This document shows positions 43,583 through 51,512 of a stretch of 64,000 nucleotides of DNA, piece by piece. The DNA lies in contig JAKCFJ010000001.1 of the NCBI GenBank assembly GCA_025041175.1, positions 2,249,526-2,313,525 on the forward strand, written 5' to 3'. Position 1 is the first letter of the stretch, and every line of letters starts with the position of its first letter. A program made the position numbers and the translations under genes. Source of the DNA: Halobacteriales archaeon YIM A00010 (GTDB lineage: Archaea > Halobacteriota > Halobacteria > Halobacteriales > Haloarculaceae). The notes under the pieces are model-generated. The model did not search any database. It was not told the origin of the DNA and was given only the letters and a program-made list of their open reading frames with translations.

Positions 43583-43877
43583 TAGACCATATATCATATA
43601 AATTATTAGATTTATTCGATAAATTTTTATCTTTTATTGTTTTCAATACTCTATTTTTCACAAAAAAGTATGGATATCCAAATAAGAAAAGTAAAGCAAC
43701 CCACAATATTTCTTCATTTGCGCCATAGTTGTAAATCATCACAAGGACATCGACACGAGCTATCGCAGGCTTGATCATAAATTCCATTAGAATATAATAT
43801 ATAACAAATAGACAAAATGCCTCTATCTCTCGTTTAAATTTTCGTTTCCATCTTGCAAGCCGATGTCTGTCAATCAT
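43575..43877 (-). CDS. Candidate immunity protein 2 (two-TM, 100 aa)
   Basis: A paralogue of the protein at 42914-43186: MIDRHRLARWKRKFKREIEA against MVDSHQLARWKRKFKREIEA, then spans LFVIYYILMEFMIKPAIA and EILWVALLFLFGYPYFFVKN. The first 60 residues are close and the rest diverges, as expected if each immunity protein is matched to its own tip. It converges on tip cassette 2 with an eight-base overlap. Its ATG (43877) lies 691 bases from that of gene 1. Confidence 0.65.
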   Translation of the reverse strand: MIDRHRLARWKRKFKREIEAFCLFVIYYILMEFMIKPAIARVDVLVMIYNYGANEEILWVALLFLFGYPYFFVKNRVLKTIKDKNLSNKSNNLYDIWSTT

Positions 43878-43895
43878 TATAGCATATACAATTCA

Positions 43896-43972
43896 TCTGA
43901 AAGGTTATAATGGTTGTTCTCTAATCCGAGTACGAGTATCGGTGATTTTGGGACGGCCTACAAATTCAGCAG
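43896..43972 (+). repeat. Cassette boundary repeat, copy 2
   Basis: The second copy of the 43205-43281 repeat. Downstream of it the tip-like frame (SIGDFGTAYKFSS) stops after about 45 more codons of unrelated sequence, so a third cassette once started here and was cut by the sequence at about 43973-44121. From 43973 to 44121 I see no gene; it may be the end of an insertion element. Confidence 0.8.
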
Positions 43973-44121
43973 CCCACACCAACGGCGTGAGAGCTATATG
44001 GGTCACGTGATGACATACACAAGCACACAATACGAACAAACACACGACTATTCGATCTGAGTCAACCGGGAAAACTACCCAGGACACAAAGAGGGTGTCA
44101 TAGAAAGGTTCTCATGGAAGA

Positions 44122-44946
44122 GTGCAGGGTGGAGAAACTGTGTCCAGCAGCGTCAACACCCTGCAAGAAGAGGCTTCGGTAGAATCGTTCTTCAATGTCG
44201 TGGAAACCGAGACGCTCGCATTGTTCGAGCATCTTGAGTTCGACTTTCTCGAAGAGTTCGATGTGTTCACCCCCTCTCGCCGGAGGCGAACACGAGACCA
44301 TCACCCTCCGGAACTGTTCCGAGCGTTCCTCCACTGCTACTACAAGGACATCTACGGCACACGTCCGGTCACGCGAGAACTTCAGAACACGGTCGTGTGG
44401 CTGAGTTGTGGGTTCGATCGACCGCGTCTCTCGACGGCGGTCGATCGCTTCCTCACCGACCTCGAACACGTCGTCGACGAGGTCTTCGACCGACACGTCG
44501 AGCAGGCCGAGACGCTCAAGGATGTGGGCTACTCCGCCGATGATATCGTCCACATCTCCAAAAACGCGAACAGCAAGTATCCCGTTCGTATCCAGAGACC
44601 CATCGAGGGCAGCGTCCGGAACCCACTCGACGGCTACAGGGCCCAAAAGCCGGCTGGAACGGGAGCCACTACCGAACAGCTCGTGAAACTCCGCAAGCAA
44701 GATATCCCAGCCGACGATATCAAATATTACGTGGAAAATGGATACAGACTGGAATTTGTTAGCTATCTCAAGAAAAGTAGATCGCCGCAAGAAGTTAAAG
44801 GATTAGTGGAAGATCTGCGGCGTACAAAATTCGCCGTTTTCTTATTCGGTAAATGTAGAGATATTTCTGCATCGAATAAAGCAGGAGATCGTACAATCAA
44901 GATAGGAGATCAATCATTTAAACCACCTCAGAAGTGTGGAGCCTAA
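44122..44946 (+). pseudogene. Transposase N-terminus fused in frame to a third toxin tip cassette
   Basis: The open frame of 274 codons starts at GTG 44122. Residues 1-128 are the N-terminal part of a haloarchaeal DDE transposase (VSSSVNTLQEEASVESFFNV, ELFRAFLHCYYKDIYGTRPV, FLTDLEHVVDEVFDRHVEQA). At about residue 129 it becomes cassette sequence: LKDVGYSADDIVHISKNANS, then IPADDIKYYVENGYRLEFVS, close to VEDIRYYVKNDIDLQKVDEL of the main precursor, and a different tip, FGKCRDISASNKAGDRTIKI ... FKPPQKCGA, with Cys245 and Cys272. The transposase is truncated and inactive; the cassette is a probable donor. Confidence 0.7.
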
Positions 44947-44960
44947 CAGTAAAGTGATGA

Positions 44961-45242
44961 TCAGTTATTTATAATTGAAATATAGTTGAGGGTTTTTCTC
45001 TTTATTCTAAAATACATAAAGAAAAACACAGCCCCTATTAAATATCCCATTGCACCGGCTGGAGTATCTGGTCCCCGGAAAGATCTATTCTCAACCGGAA
45101 TATGTTGAGGAGCAAACATCGGATGAATAGTTGCTAAAAATGGTTGTAGGATATGGGTGAATACAGTTCCAAATAACAGCACAATAATTATAGATTCTAT
45201 TCCAAATATGATCTTTCCTTTCCAACCTTCAAACATAGACAA
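44961..45242 (-). CDS. Candidate immunity protein 3 (two-TM, 93 aa)
   Basis: MSMFEGWKGKIIFGIESIII leads into VLLFGTVFTHILQPFLATIH and a second span YLIGAVFFFMYFRIKRKTL. The sequence differs from immunity proteins 1 and 2 but keeps the plan: a basic N-terminus, an IE near the first span, a P-x2-A near its end, and two spans. It converges on the third tip (14 bases apart), which is also of a different sequence type. This co-variation of tip and membrane partner supports the pairing. Confidence 0.6.
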   Translation of the reverse strand: MSMFEGWKGKIIFGIESIIIVLLFGTVFTHILQPFLATIHPMFAPQHIPVENRSFRGPDTPAGAMGYLIGAVFFFMYFRIKRKTLNYISIINN

Positions 45243-45451
45243 GCCTAGGAAGCAGCACTGGTAAGTGTAATGGTATCTAAGTATATCGGAAAGTATGTGC
45301 TGATAGCGTGCAGCCGAAGCAGGCTAGTCCGGCAAAGATATCTGAGCCGGGCAAAAACGGAGCGAAAGATCGAACTACGCTACAAACATCCTGTCCCGAT
45401 GCGGACCGAATACTACACAGAGCGTATCTGATCGCACGGCCCAAGACTCGT

Positions 45452-46276
45452 TCACACCGCTTCCCGTTCGATCGAGTCAGCGACGGATTCGAACAGCCGC
45501 GCGCCACAGAAATCACACGAGATGGCGAGCACAGTGTGTTCTCGACAACAGGACTCGACAGTTTCCGACACCGGAGTGACCTGTCCCCCACAGCTCGGAC
45601 ACAGCTCGATGAACACCCGGAGGCTACGGATAAGCGTTCCCTGTTCGGCCACGTCGAGCCGGTCCCACTGACCGATCCACTGGGGAAGCTCCCGTGCGGC
45701 CGCGAGATCCGCGACGAACGCGGCGTGCGATTCCCACTGACCGATCGACTGCCCATCGATGTGCGCGGTGAACGCTTTTCCGTGATCGACGAAAGCGATC
45801 TCCCCGCCCGTGTCGAGCGTCTCCGCCAGCGCTTCGCGCTCGGTCTCGGCGTTGGCGATCCGGTCCATCCGCTCGTACCACGCCTCCCGAAACCGCGGCG
45901 TGAGACAGAGATCATCGATCTCCTCACACGATTTGAGCGCGCCGGATTCGACGAGCAATCGCTCGGTGTTGACCGCGACCATTTCCTCGGTCGTCATCGC
46001 GGTCCCCGCGTCGGACTCTTCCTCGAACACCGAGAGCAGACGGCCGGGCGTGTAGCGCTGGGTCAGCGCCGGCGTCCCGGGCACGAGATAGCCGCGCAAA
46101 GCGATGTTCGCAAGCGCGAACACACCGAAGATCACCGTACCCGGCCACCAGACCACCCACAGCCACACACACACCACGGCGGCGACCGCGAGATTGTTTA
46201 TCGTACACGGGATACATCGGTTTTCACCAGTGTACTTCGGTTGACGAATCCCATCGAAGACCGACGGTATGTGCAT
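45452..46276 (-). CDS. Membrane-anchored haloarchaeal protein with C-terminal zinc site, 274 aa
   Basis: The N-terminus includes ENRCIPCTINNLAVAAVVCV and a hydrophobic region VWLWVVWWPGTVIFGVFALA, giving one or two spans. Then follows a soluble acidic domain (VDHGKAFTAHIDGQSIGQWE) and a Cys-rich end: LCPSCGGQVTPVSETVESCC, then ISCDFCGARLFESVADS. The mix of an N-terminal Cys pair near the membrane and a C-terminal zinc ribbon suggests a conserved haloarchaeal protein of unknown function. It is next to, but not part of, the toxin island: its GC content is normal. Confidence 0.75.
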   Translation of the reverse strand: MHIPSVFDGIRQPKYTGENRCIPCTINNLAVAAVVCVWLWVVWWPGTVIFGVFALANIALRGYLVPGTPALTQRYTPGRLLSVFEEESDAGTAMTTEEMVAVNTERLLVESGALKSCEEIDDLCLTPRFREAWYERMDRIANAETEREALAETLDTGGEIAFVDHGKAFTAHIDGQSIGQWESHAAFVADLAAARELPQWIGQWDRLDVAEQGTLIRSLRVFIELCPSCGGQVTPVSETVESCCREHTVLAISCDFCGARLFESVADSIEREAV

Positions 46277-46464
46277 AGAAATACCTATTCACGACAGGAA
46301 ATACATCTATCGGTTGCTGGACATTTGATGTTGGCTAGTTAAGGTGTGTGGGTGTCGGATGGGCCAGGGTGCCATCCGAACGTGACTGGTACGAATCCGA
46401 TCACGGCAAGAAATGATAAACCATGTACTTTTATCATTGTCCATGACGAATACAGTGATACGCC

Positions 46465-46632
46465 ATGATCGACGACCGACCTTCAGACGAGATCGAACCG
46501 CTGGTGCCGGTGATGCCACAGTCCCGCGTTCGGCCGGACGGTGGAGTACTGACGGAGCCCCGGATCGGTCCGGAAGTGCTCCCGGCAGAGGAGCGACACG
46601 CCATTGCTCCACTCGTTCCGGACCTTTCCTAA
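46465..46632 (+). CDS. Small proline-rich ORF, 55 aa
   Basis: ATG 46465 to TAA 46632 encodes MIDDRPSDEIEPLVPVMPQS, then RVRPDGGVLTEPRIGPEVLP and HAIAPLVPDLS. It is acidic with strong GC3 bias and a TATA-like TTTTATCATT (46430-46439) about 30 bases upstream. No family is known. It overlaps the end of cbiZ by four bases on the opposite strand. The preceding stretch 46277-46464 holds nothing else. It may be real, but evidence is only codon use and position. Confidence 0.45.
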   Translation: MIDDRPSDEIEPLVPVMPQSRVRPDGGVLTEPRIGPEVLPAEERHAIAPLVPDLS

Positions 46633-47396
46633 ACGTCGAAGACGGTCGCCCGTCGGGTCGTCGTGACGCCGTGTTCGGTTTCTTCGGGTGGTGGCGGCGT
46701 CTCCGCGTATCGTGAGGAGAGGCTCGCACGGACGCTTTCGCGGACGCACGCGCGAGCCGCCGCGCCAACCGTCGTCGCGCTGCCAGCAAACGGACGTTTG
46801 TCACCATCCCGATCGCTGTTGTCGGCCCGTGGCCGACTGCTTGCGGAGCGTTGCTCCGCTCTGCCCGAGGGACTTCGACCCTCGCAGCCGACGACGACGG
46901 CGTCGGTCGTGGTTCCGGTAACGCCCGCCACGGCCAGCAGCGTTGCGGTTTTGGCCTCGACAACAGCCCCGAGCAGCGTTGCGAGTGCGCCGTCGGTGAG
47001 CGGCTGGGACGTGGTGAGGACGACGTTGACGGTGCCAGGGCGAAACTCCGTGTTCGTCTCACAAGACGAGGGCGACGCTGCTGGCGGATCCATCGGAAGC
47101 GTTGCCGGGTTCGATATCCCGGCAGTCGTGACGGCTTCGACGGGTCCACAGCGCGCGCCACGGGCATGTCGAAGCTCGACCCCGGTGAACAGCGTTGGGC
47201 CGCCCGTGTCGAAGCCCGCTCGCTCGCGCCGGCGTTTCCCGTACGCATCCAGATCCACGTGTTCCCACTCCTCGGGCACGGAAACGTTGTACACCGACGG
47301 ATCGGTGTGGTAGCCGCCCCGCCACCCACTCGAGAGCCAGCGCGTGCCGGGACGGCGGTACTGGAGCACGCCGTCGCGCACGGTGATCTCAGACAT
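46629..47396 (-). CDS. cbiZ: Adenosylcobinamide amidohydrolase CbiZ
   Basis: The start at ATG 47396 (MSEITVRDGVLQYRRPGTRW) gives 255 residues. CbiZ removes the aminopropanol side chain of adenosylcobinamide to salvage it as adenosylcobyric acid. Family blocks are RWLSSGWRGGYH, PTLFTGVELRHARG, NVVLTTSQPLTDGALATLLG and EAKTATLLAVAGVTGTTTDA. Residues 171-192 are encoded by a three-hairpin repeat array inserted in frame, after which the conserved FAGSATTVGAAARACVRESV resumes. It overlaps cobD by eight bases and is the last gene of the cobalamin operon. Confidence 0.92.
   Translation of the reverse strand: MSEITVRDGVLQYRRPGTRWLSSGWRGGYHTDPSVYNVSVPEEWEHVDLDAYGKRRRERAGFDTGGPTLFTGVELRHARGARCGPVEAVTTAGISNPATLPMDPPAASPSSCETNTEFRPGTVNVVLTTSQPLTDGALATLLGAVVEAKTATLLAVAGVTGTTTDAVVVGCEGRSPSGRAEQRSASSRPRADNSDRDGDKRPFAGSATTVGAAARACVRESVRASLSSRYAETPPPPEETEHGVTTTRRATVFDV
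46821..46884. repeat. Three-hairpin array inside cbiZ
   Basis: Hairpins on the plus strand: GTCGGCC-CGT-GGCCGAC (46821-46837), GCGGAGC-GTT-GCTCCGC (46843-46859) and CGAGGG-ACTTCGA-CCCTCG (46866-46884), joined by TGCTT and TCTGCC. Start-to-start spacing is 22-23 bases. The array encodes cbiZ residues 171-192 without breaking the frame. Stems and linkers are of the same kind as in cca, the alcohol dehydrogenase gene and the tRNA-Trp intron. Confidence 0.85.
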
Positions 47397-48396
47397 CGGA
47401 GAGCGCATCGATGAGCAGCGCGTTTTCCTCGGGGGTTCGGACCGCGATCCGGACGTGGGTGTCGAGTCCGCGGAACGTCGTCGCGTCCCGAACGGCGATC
47501 CCCGCTGCGCGGAGCGAGCTGGTGATCGATGCCGGTCCGGGATCCGTTCCGACGTCGACCAACAGGAACGGGGCGCGAGAAGAGTACACCTCGAATCGGG
47601 ACGAGAGCGCCCGTCGCAGCCGTTCGCGTTCGCGTCGAACGCGCTGGCGCGTTTCGTGCACGAAGCCGGTCGCGCCCAGACAGTGGGCACCGACGGCAGC
47701 CGCCGGAACACCGAGTTCCCACGGCTGGACCGTGCTCAGCAGGCGCTCGCGCAGTTCGCCGGACGCCACAGCAAAGCCCGCGCGAAGACCGGGCAGCCCG
47801 AACAGCTTCGTCAGCGAGCGGGCGACCACGACGCCGGGCGTGCCGGCGAGCGAGCGCTGGTCAGTGAAGCCGAGAAACGCCTCGTCGAGGAGCACACGCG
47901 TTCCGGCGGATCGACAGCTCTCCACGAACGCGAGCAGCTCCTCGCGGTCGGGCAGCCCGCCGGTGGGGTTGTTCGGGGTGCAGACGATAGCGAGCGCGTG
48001 TTCGGCCGGATCGGCGGCGAGCAGCTCATCGAACGCCGCGAACGCGGGAGTCGCGCCCTGAAGGCGCACCTCGCGGGCGTACTCGCCGAACGAGGGGGTT
48101 GGGACGAGCACCGACGACGACGCAGAGACGGTCGTTTCGATCGCCAGCCGAATGGCGGCCATACCGCCGGCGGTCGGAAGCACCTGTTCGGGCGCACAGC
48201 CGACGAACTCCGCCCCGGCACGACGAAACGCCTCGTAGCCGTCCGGGTAGGAGCGCGACCGATCGAACGCCGCCTCGTACACCTCTCGGGTCCCCTCGGG
48301 AACGCGGGGGTTGCAGTTCGCGCTGAAATCGTGCTCGACGGTGGTGTCGCTGCCGTGTTCGACGCGATCGATCGAACCGACGGCGTCAGGATCCAT
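47389..48396 (-). CDS. cobD: Threonine-phosphate decarboxylase (aminotransferase class I/II fold)
   Basis: The 335-residue PLP enzyme resembles histidinol-phosphate aminotransferase; in this operon it is the decarboxylase that makes (R)-1-amino-2-propanol phosphate from threonine phosphate. Landmarks: DFSANCNPRVPEGTREVY, SYPDGYEAFRRAGAEFVG, VLPTAGGMAAIRLAIE, IVCTPNNPTGGLPDREELL, LLDEAFLGF, and the PLP lysine in RSLTKLFGLPGLRAGFAVAS. It overlaps cbiZ by eight and cobY by eleven bases. Function is assigned mostly from operon context. Confidence 0.9.
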   Translation of the reverse strand: MDPDAVGSIDRVEHGSDTTVEHDFSANCNPRVPEGTREVYEAAFDRSRSYPDGYEAFRRAGAEFVGCAPEQVLPTAGGMAAIRLAIETTVSASSSVLVPTPSFGEYAREVRLQGATPAFAAFDELLAADPAEHALAIVCTPNNPTGGLPDREELLAFVESCRSAGTRVLLDEAFLGFTDQRSLAGTPGVVVARSLTKLFGLPGLRAGFAVASGELRERLLSTVQPWELGVPAAAVGAHCLGATGFVHETRQRVRRERERLRRALSSRFEVYSSRAPFLLVDVGTDPGPASITSSLRAAGIAVRDATTFRGLDTHVRIAVRTPEENALLIDALSDV

Positions 48397-48973
48397 CGTC
48401 GGTCTCCTCCAGGGCTTGGGCGATCCGTGCGTCTCTCGGTCGGTTCACGTTCACGGCGAGACGATGGCTATCCCTGATCATGTGTTCGTCGGTGACGGTA
48501 TCGGTATCGGTATCGGAAACCACGTTCACGCCGGCGGGAGCGAGCGGTTTCCCCTCGACGGTGGCGTCGACGCTTACCCCCAGCGCGCGCTTTCGCTCGG
48601 TCGGGACACAGACGGTGAGCGATCCGGTGGTGTGCCGGTCGAGCACGGCGTTGATCGTCGGGCCGTCGAGCAGCGGGAGATCGGCCGCCACGGTCACGAC
48701 AGGGGATCCGACCCGTTCGAGCGCCCGTCCGAGATCGGGAACGTAACCCTCTCCCGGCGTCTCGATCGTCGGTGTGTCGAGCACCGTCTCGGCACGGGCA
48801 GCCGTCTCGGGAGTGTTGGGGGAGACGACGGCGTACACGGCGTCGATCCGGGCGGCGGCGAGCGCACCGATCACGCGGTCGATCATCGGGCGGCCACCGA
48901 TGGGCAGGAGCGGTTTTTCCCCCTGCCACCCGAGCCGCGTTCCGTTGCCACCACACATCACGAGAGCGTCCAC
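48386..48973 (-). CDS. cobY: Adenosylcobinamide-phosphate guanylyltransferase (archaeal CobY)
   Basis: GTG 48973 starts VDALVMCGGNGTRLGWQGEK; 195 residues. It is a small GT-A type nucleotidyltransferase: CGGNGTRLG (GTP loop), EKPLLPIGGRPMIDRVIGAL, and VVTVAADLPLLDGPTINAVL with the metal-binding Asp. CobY is the archaeal, non-orthologous replacement of bacterial CobU. It overlaps cobS by 16 bases upstream and cobD by 11 downstream, so all three are translationally coupled. Confidence 0.92.
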   Translation of the reverse strand: MDALVMCGGNGTRLGWQGEKPLLPIGGRPMIDRVIGALAAARIDAVYAVVSPNTPETAARAETVLDTPTIETPGEGYVPDLGRALERVGSPVVTVAADLPLLDGPTINAVLDRHTTGSLTVCVPTERKRALGVSVDATVEGKPLAPAGVNVVSDTDTDTVTDEHMIRDSHRLAVNVNRPRDARIAQALEETDDGS

Positions 48974-49719
48974 GCGATCACCCCCGCGTGCAGCGCGAGA
49001 ACGCGCCCGAGCTCGTTTGCACCGCCGAACACGTCCCCGCTCACGCCACCGAGCGCCCGCCGCGCCCACACCATCACGACCACGCCGGTAGACAGCCCAA
49101 CCAGCACGGCCGCCGGCGCGGCCGGAGACCAGCCGGTGGCTCCGAGCGCGAAGAGGGCAGCAGCCGCCGGAGCGAGCAAGCCTCGGGGATCGGTCTCGGC
49201 CGTGAACGCCGAGCCGAGTCCCTCGTGGGCCGCGGTTCCGAGACAGGCGATCGCGGCCATCCCGAGTTTCGTTCCGACCTCCCCAGCGACGACGACGCCG
49301 ACGGCGATCAAGGGGGGACAGCCCGCAAGCGCTAGCCCCGCAAGCGCCAGTCCCACGAGGGTGCTCGTGAGCGCGAGCACCGCACCGACGCCGACAGTCG
49401 TGTCTTTCATCACCGCGCGCCGTTGCTCGGGACCGCCGTGGACGACCGCAGCGTCCCCGAGATCCGCGATCCCGTCGGCGTGGTTGACGCCGGTGAGACC
49501 GATCACCCCCACCAGGAGGAGCGCCGCCACCGTCCCTTCGATCTCGGGGATGAGCCACGCGCCGACGCCGACGGGGAGCGCGATGAGCGCACCGATCGGG
49601 TAGGCGGCGAGCACGAACGCGGCCGGTGTCCGACGAAACGCCGTCCACGCCTCCTCCTCGGTTCCGACCGGCAGCCGCGTCAGAAAGCCGAGCGCGCCCC
49701 GGACGGCCGTCAGAACCAC
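48958..49719 (-). CDS. cobS: Adenosylcobinamide-GDP ribazoletransferase (cobalamin synthase)
   Basis: GTG 49719 starts VVLTAVRGALGFLTRLPVGT; 253 residues with several membrane spans, typical for CobS. The active-site motif is seen in GVIGLTGVNHADGIADLGDA, with the D-G-x-A-D-x-x-D-A pattern, and FGGANELGRVLALHAGV closes the protein. It joins the lower ligand to AdoCbi-GDP at the membrane. It overlaps cobY (16 bases) and cbiB (10 bases). Ala/Gly-rich repeats (ALAGLALAG) lie in one span. Confidence 0.93.
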   Translation of the reverse strand: MVLTAVRGALGFLTRLPVGTEEEAWTAFRRTPAAFVLAAYPIGALIALPVGVGAWLIPEIEGTVAALLLVGVIGLTGVNHADGIADLGDAAVVHGGPEQRRAVMKDTTVGVGAVLALTSTLVGLALAGLALAGCPPLIAVGVVVAGEVGTKLGMAAIACLGTAAHEGLGSAFTAETDPRGLLAPAAAALFALGATGWSPAAPAAVLVGLSTGVVVMVWARRALGGVSGDVFGGANELGRVLALHAGVIAWTLS

Positions 49720-50666
49720 AGCCCCGCCCCCACAGCGCTCCGGACACCGGTCACGAGGAGTGCCGCGAGCACGAACGCCAGCAGACTCGCGCGTCCCACG
49801 CGCCCGATCGCCTGCTCTGCGACCGCGACCGACGGCAGGGGACGGTCGGGGTTGAGTGCGTAGACGCCCGGCTTCTCCAGGCGACAGCCCACGACGGCGG
49901 CGAGCGTCCCCATCGGCCACCCCGCATTCGGTGACGGGACGCGGGGTAACCACGCGCGCTGTGTGGAGAGCGCAGCCACCGATCCCGAGGCCAACAGCAG
50001 GGCGCTCATCCGGGCCGGAAGCCACATCACGAGATCATCCAGCCGAGCACTGGGCGTTCCCACGCGCTTGTGCTCGTAGCCCAGCATCGAATCCAGCGTG
50101 TTCACCGCCTTCACCCACGCGGCCCCCGCTGCGCCGAGCGACAGCGACACCGGCGCGAGCACGACGAACGCGCACAGCGGCGCGACCAACCCATCAGAGA
50201 GGTTCTCCGCGGCGCTCTCGACGGCTCCGCTCCGGACGTGCCCCGCCGAGAGGGTGGAAGCTTCTCGACCGGCTAACGCGCGCAGTTGGGTGCGTGCGCC
50301 CGGCAGATCCGTGGCCGTGCGCGCGACGACTGCTCGCGCGGTGTCGAGCAACAGCCGGCGGCTCGTCGTCACGAACACCACGAGTCCCGCGACGAGGACG
50401 CCCACGACCGGATGGACGGAACCGGCGACGGCCACGATCGCGCCGCCAGCGGCCGCCGAAACGAACGGAACGAGACCCCCAACGAACGCGCCGACCACCA
50501 ACGGCCGACGCCACGCGCGGTCGAACGGAGCGATCGCCCGCCCCAGCCACGACACGGGGTGGAGCCGCTCCGGAGGCTCCCCGATCGCGCTGTCGAGTAC
50601 CAGCGCGAGCGCGATCGACGCAAACGGGATCAGCGTACCGGCGGTCGTGCTCGCGCGCACGTTCAT
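49710..50666 (-). CDS. cbiB: Adenosylcobinamide-phosphate synthase CbiB
   Basis: The start at ATG 50666 (MNVRASTTAGTLIPFASIAL) gives 318 residues with about six spans. CbiB attaches aminopropanol phosphate to adenosylcobyric acid. Family blocks are ALVLDSAIGEPPERLHPVSW, VESAAENLSDGLVAPLCAFV and AWVKAVNTLDSMLGYEHKRV, with SPNAGWPMGTLAAVVGCRLE near the C-terminus. It overlaps the HAD gene start/stop by ATGA and cobS by 10 bases. In bacteria this gene is called cobD (Pseudomonas) or cbiB (Salmonella). Confidence 0.94.
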   Translation of the reverse strand: MNVRASTTAGTLIPFASIALALVLDSAIGEPPERLHPVSWLGRAIAPFDRAWRRPLVVGAFVGGLVPFVSAAAGGAIVAVAGSVHPVVGVLVAGLVVFVTTSRRLLLDTARAVVARTATDLPGARTQLRALAGREASTLSAGHVRSGAVESAAENLSDGLVAPLCAFVVLAPVSLSLGAAGAAWVKAVNTLDSMLGYEHKRVGTPSARLDDLVMWLPARMSALLLASGSVAALSTQRAWLPRVPSPNAGWPMGTLAAVVGCRLEKPGVYALNPDRPLPSVAVAEQAIGRVGRASLLAFVLAALLVTGVRSAVGAGLWF

Positions 50667-51325
50667 CTTCCCCCTTCGAGCGCCGCCAGTCGGGCTGGGA
50701 TCGTCGGGAGTGGGCTGTCGCTCACGTCGACGAACGTCCCACCGACCACTTCGACGGCTCCGTCCGCGTCCGTATCGTCGCCGACGTGAACGAGCGACTC
50801 CACGCCTGCTCCGAGACGCCCAGCGACGGTTTCGAACGCGCGCGGATCCGGCTTTCGCCACCCACACCCGACGCTCGTGACGACGGCGTCGAACGAGCGA
50901 TCCACGCCGGAACACTCGAGCGCCCGCTCCACGAGCCCCGGAACGCTGCAGTTCGAACAGATCCCGACCCGCCCGTGACGAGCGGCAGCCTCGATCGCCG
51001 CGCGTGCGCCCGGACGGGTTCGCACGTCCGGCGCGAACGCCTCGGTGACTGCGCGAGCACACTGTTCCCGGTCCGGCTCGACCCCACGACTCTCGAGCGC
51101 GCGAACCACGTGTTCGGTGAGCGAAACCTCCACCCCACTCGGTACGTCGACGTGTGACTCCCCGTAGGCGACCGACCAATCCGCGGGCACCGTCATCCCG
51201 CGGTTCGACAGCGCCGCGGCCACGGTCCCTGCCGGGTCGGACGGCGCCCGGACGTCGACCAACGTTCCAAAGCAATCGAACGAAACGACCACTCCAGTGG
51301 TGTTAGTCCAAGCGAACTTGAGCAT
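50663..51325 (-). CDS. HAD-family hydrolase of the cobalamin operon
   Basis: The start at ATG 51325 (MLKFAWTNTTGVVVSFDCFG) gives 220 residues. HAD motif I is FDCFGTLVDVR, motif II GICSNCS, motif III with Lys in GWRKPDPRAFETVAGRLG, and motif IV VHVGDDTDADGAVEV. All catalytic positions are present, so it is a phosphatase. First in the overlapping six-gene operon, it may supply the alpha-ribazole-phosphate or adenosylcobalamin-phosphate phosphatase step (bacterial CobC, archaeal CobZ), as no other candidate is seen here. That assignment is inference. Confidence 0.85.
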   Translation of the reverse strand: MLKFAWTNTTGVVVSFDCFGTLVDVRAPSDPAGTVAAALSNRGMTVPADWSVAYGESHVDVPSGVEVSLTEHVVRALESRGVEPDREQCARAVTEAFAPDVRTRPGARAAIEAAARHGRVGICSNCSVPGLVERALECSGVDRSFDAVVTSVGCGWRKPDPRAFETVAGRLGAGVESLVHVGDDTDADGAVEVVGGTFVDVSDSPLPTIPARLAALEGGR

Positions 51326-51512
51326 CCCGGTCCGCCGCGACGGCCGAGATAGATGTGAAACGATCATCACTTCATTCCAAGCCGTTCATTCGGACGGAGA
51401 ACGCCACAATTATCGGTGTTATGTGGCGGTGTAGACGGCTCTCGATGGAGAAAACGAAACACTCCGTCCTCCGTGCGAAAGCTGTTTGTTCTACTACCTC
51501 ATACGAATACAT

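Noticed and set aside
47397-47711. Long N-terminal extension of CbiZ
   Set aside because: The frame is open upstream of 47396 only because it is the shadow of cobD; the conserved protein begins at MSEITVRDG.
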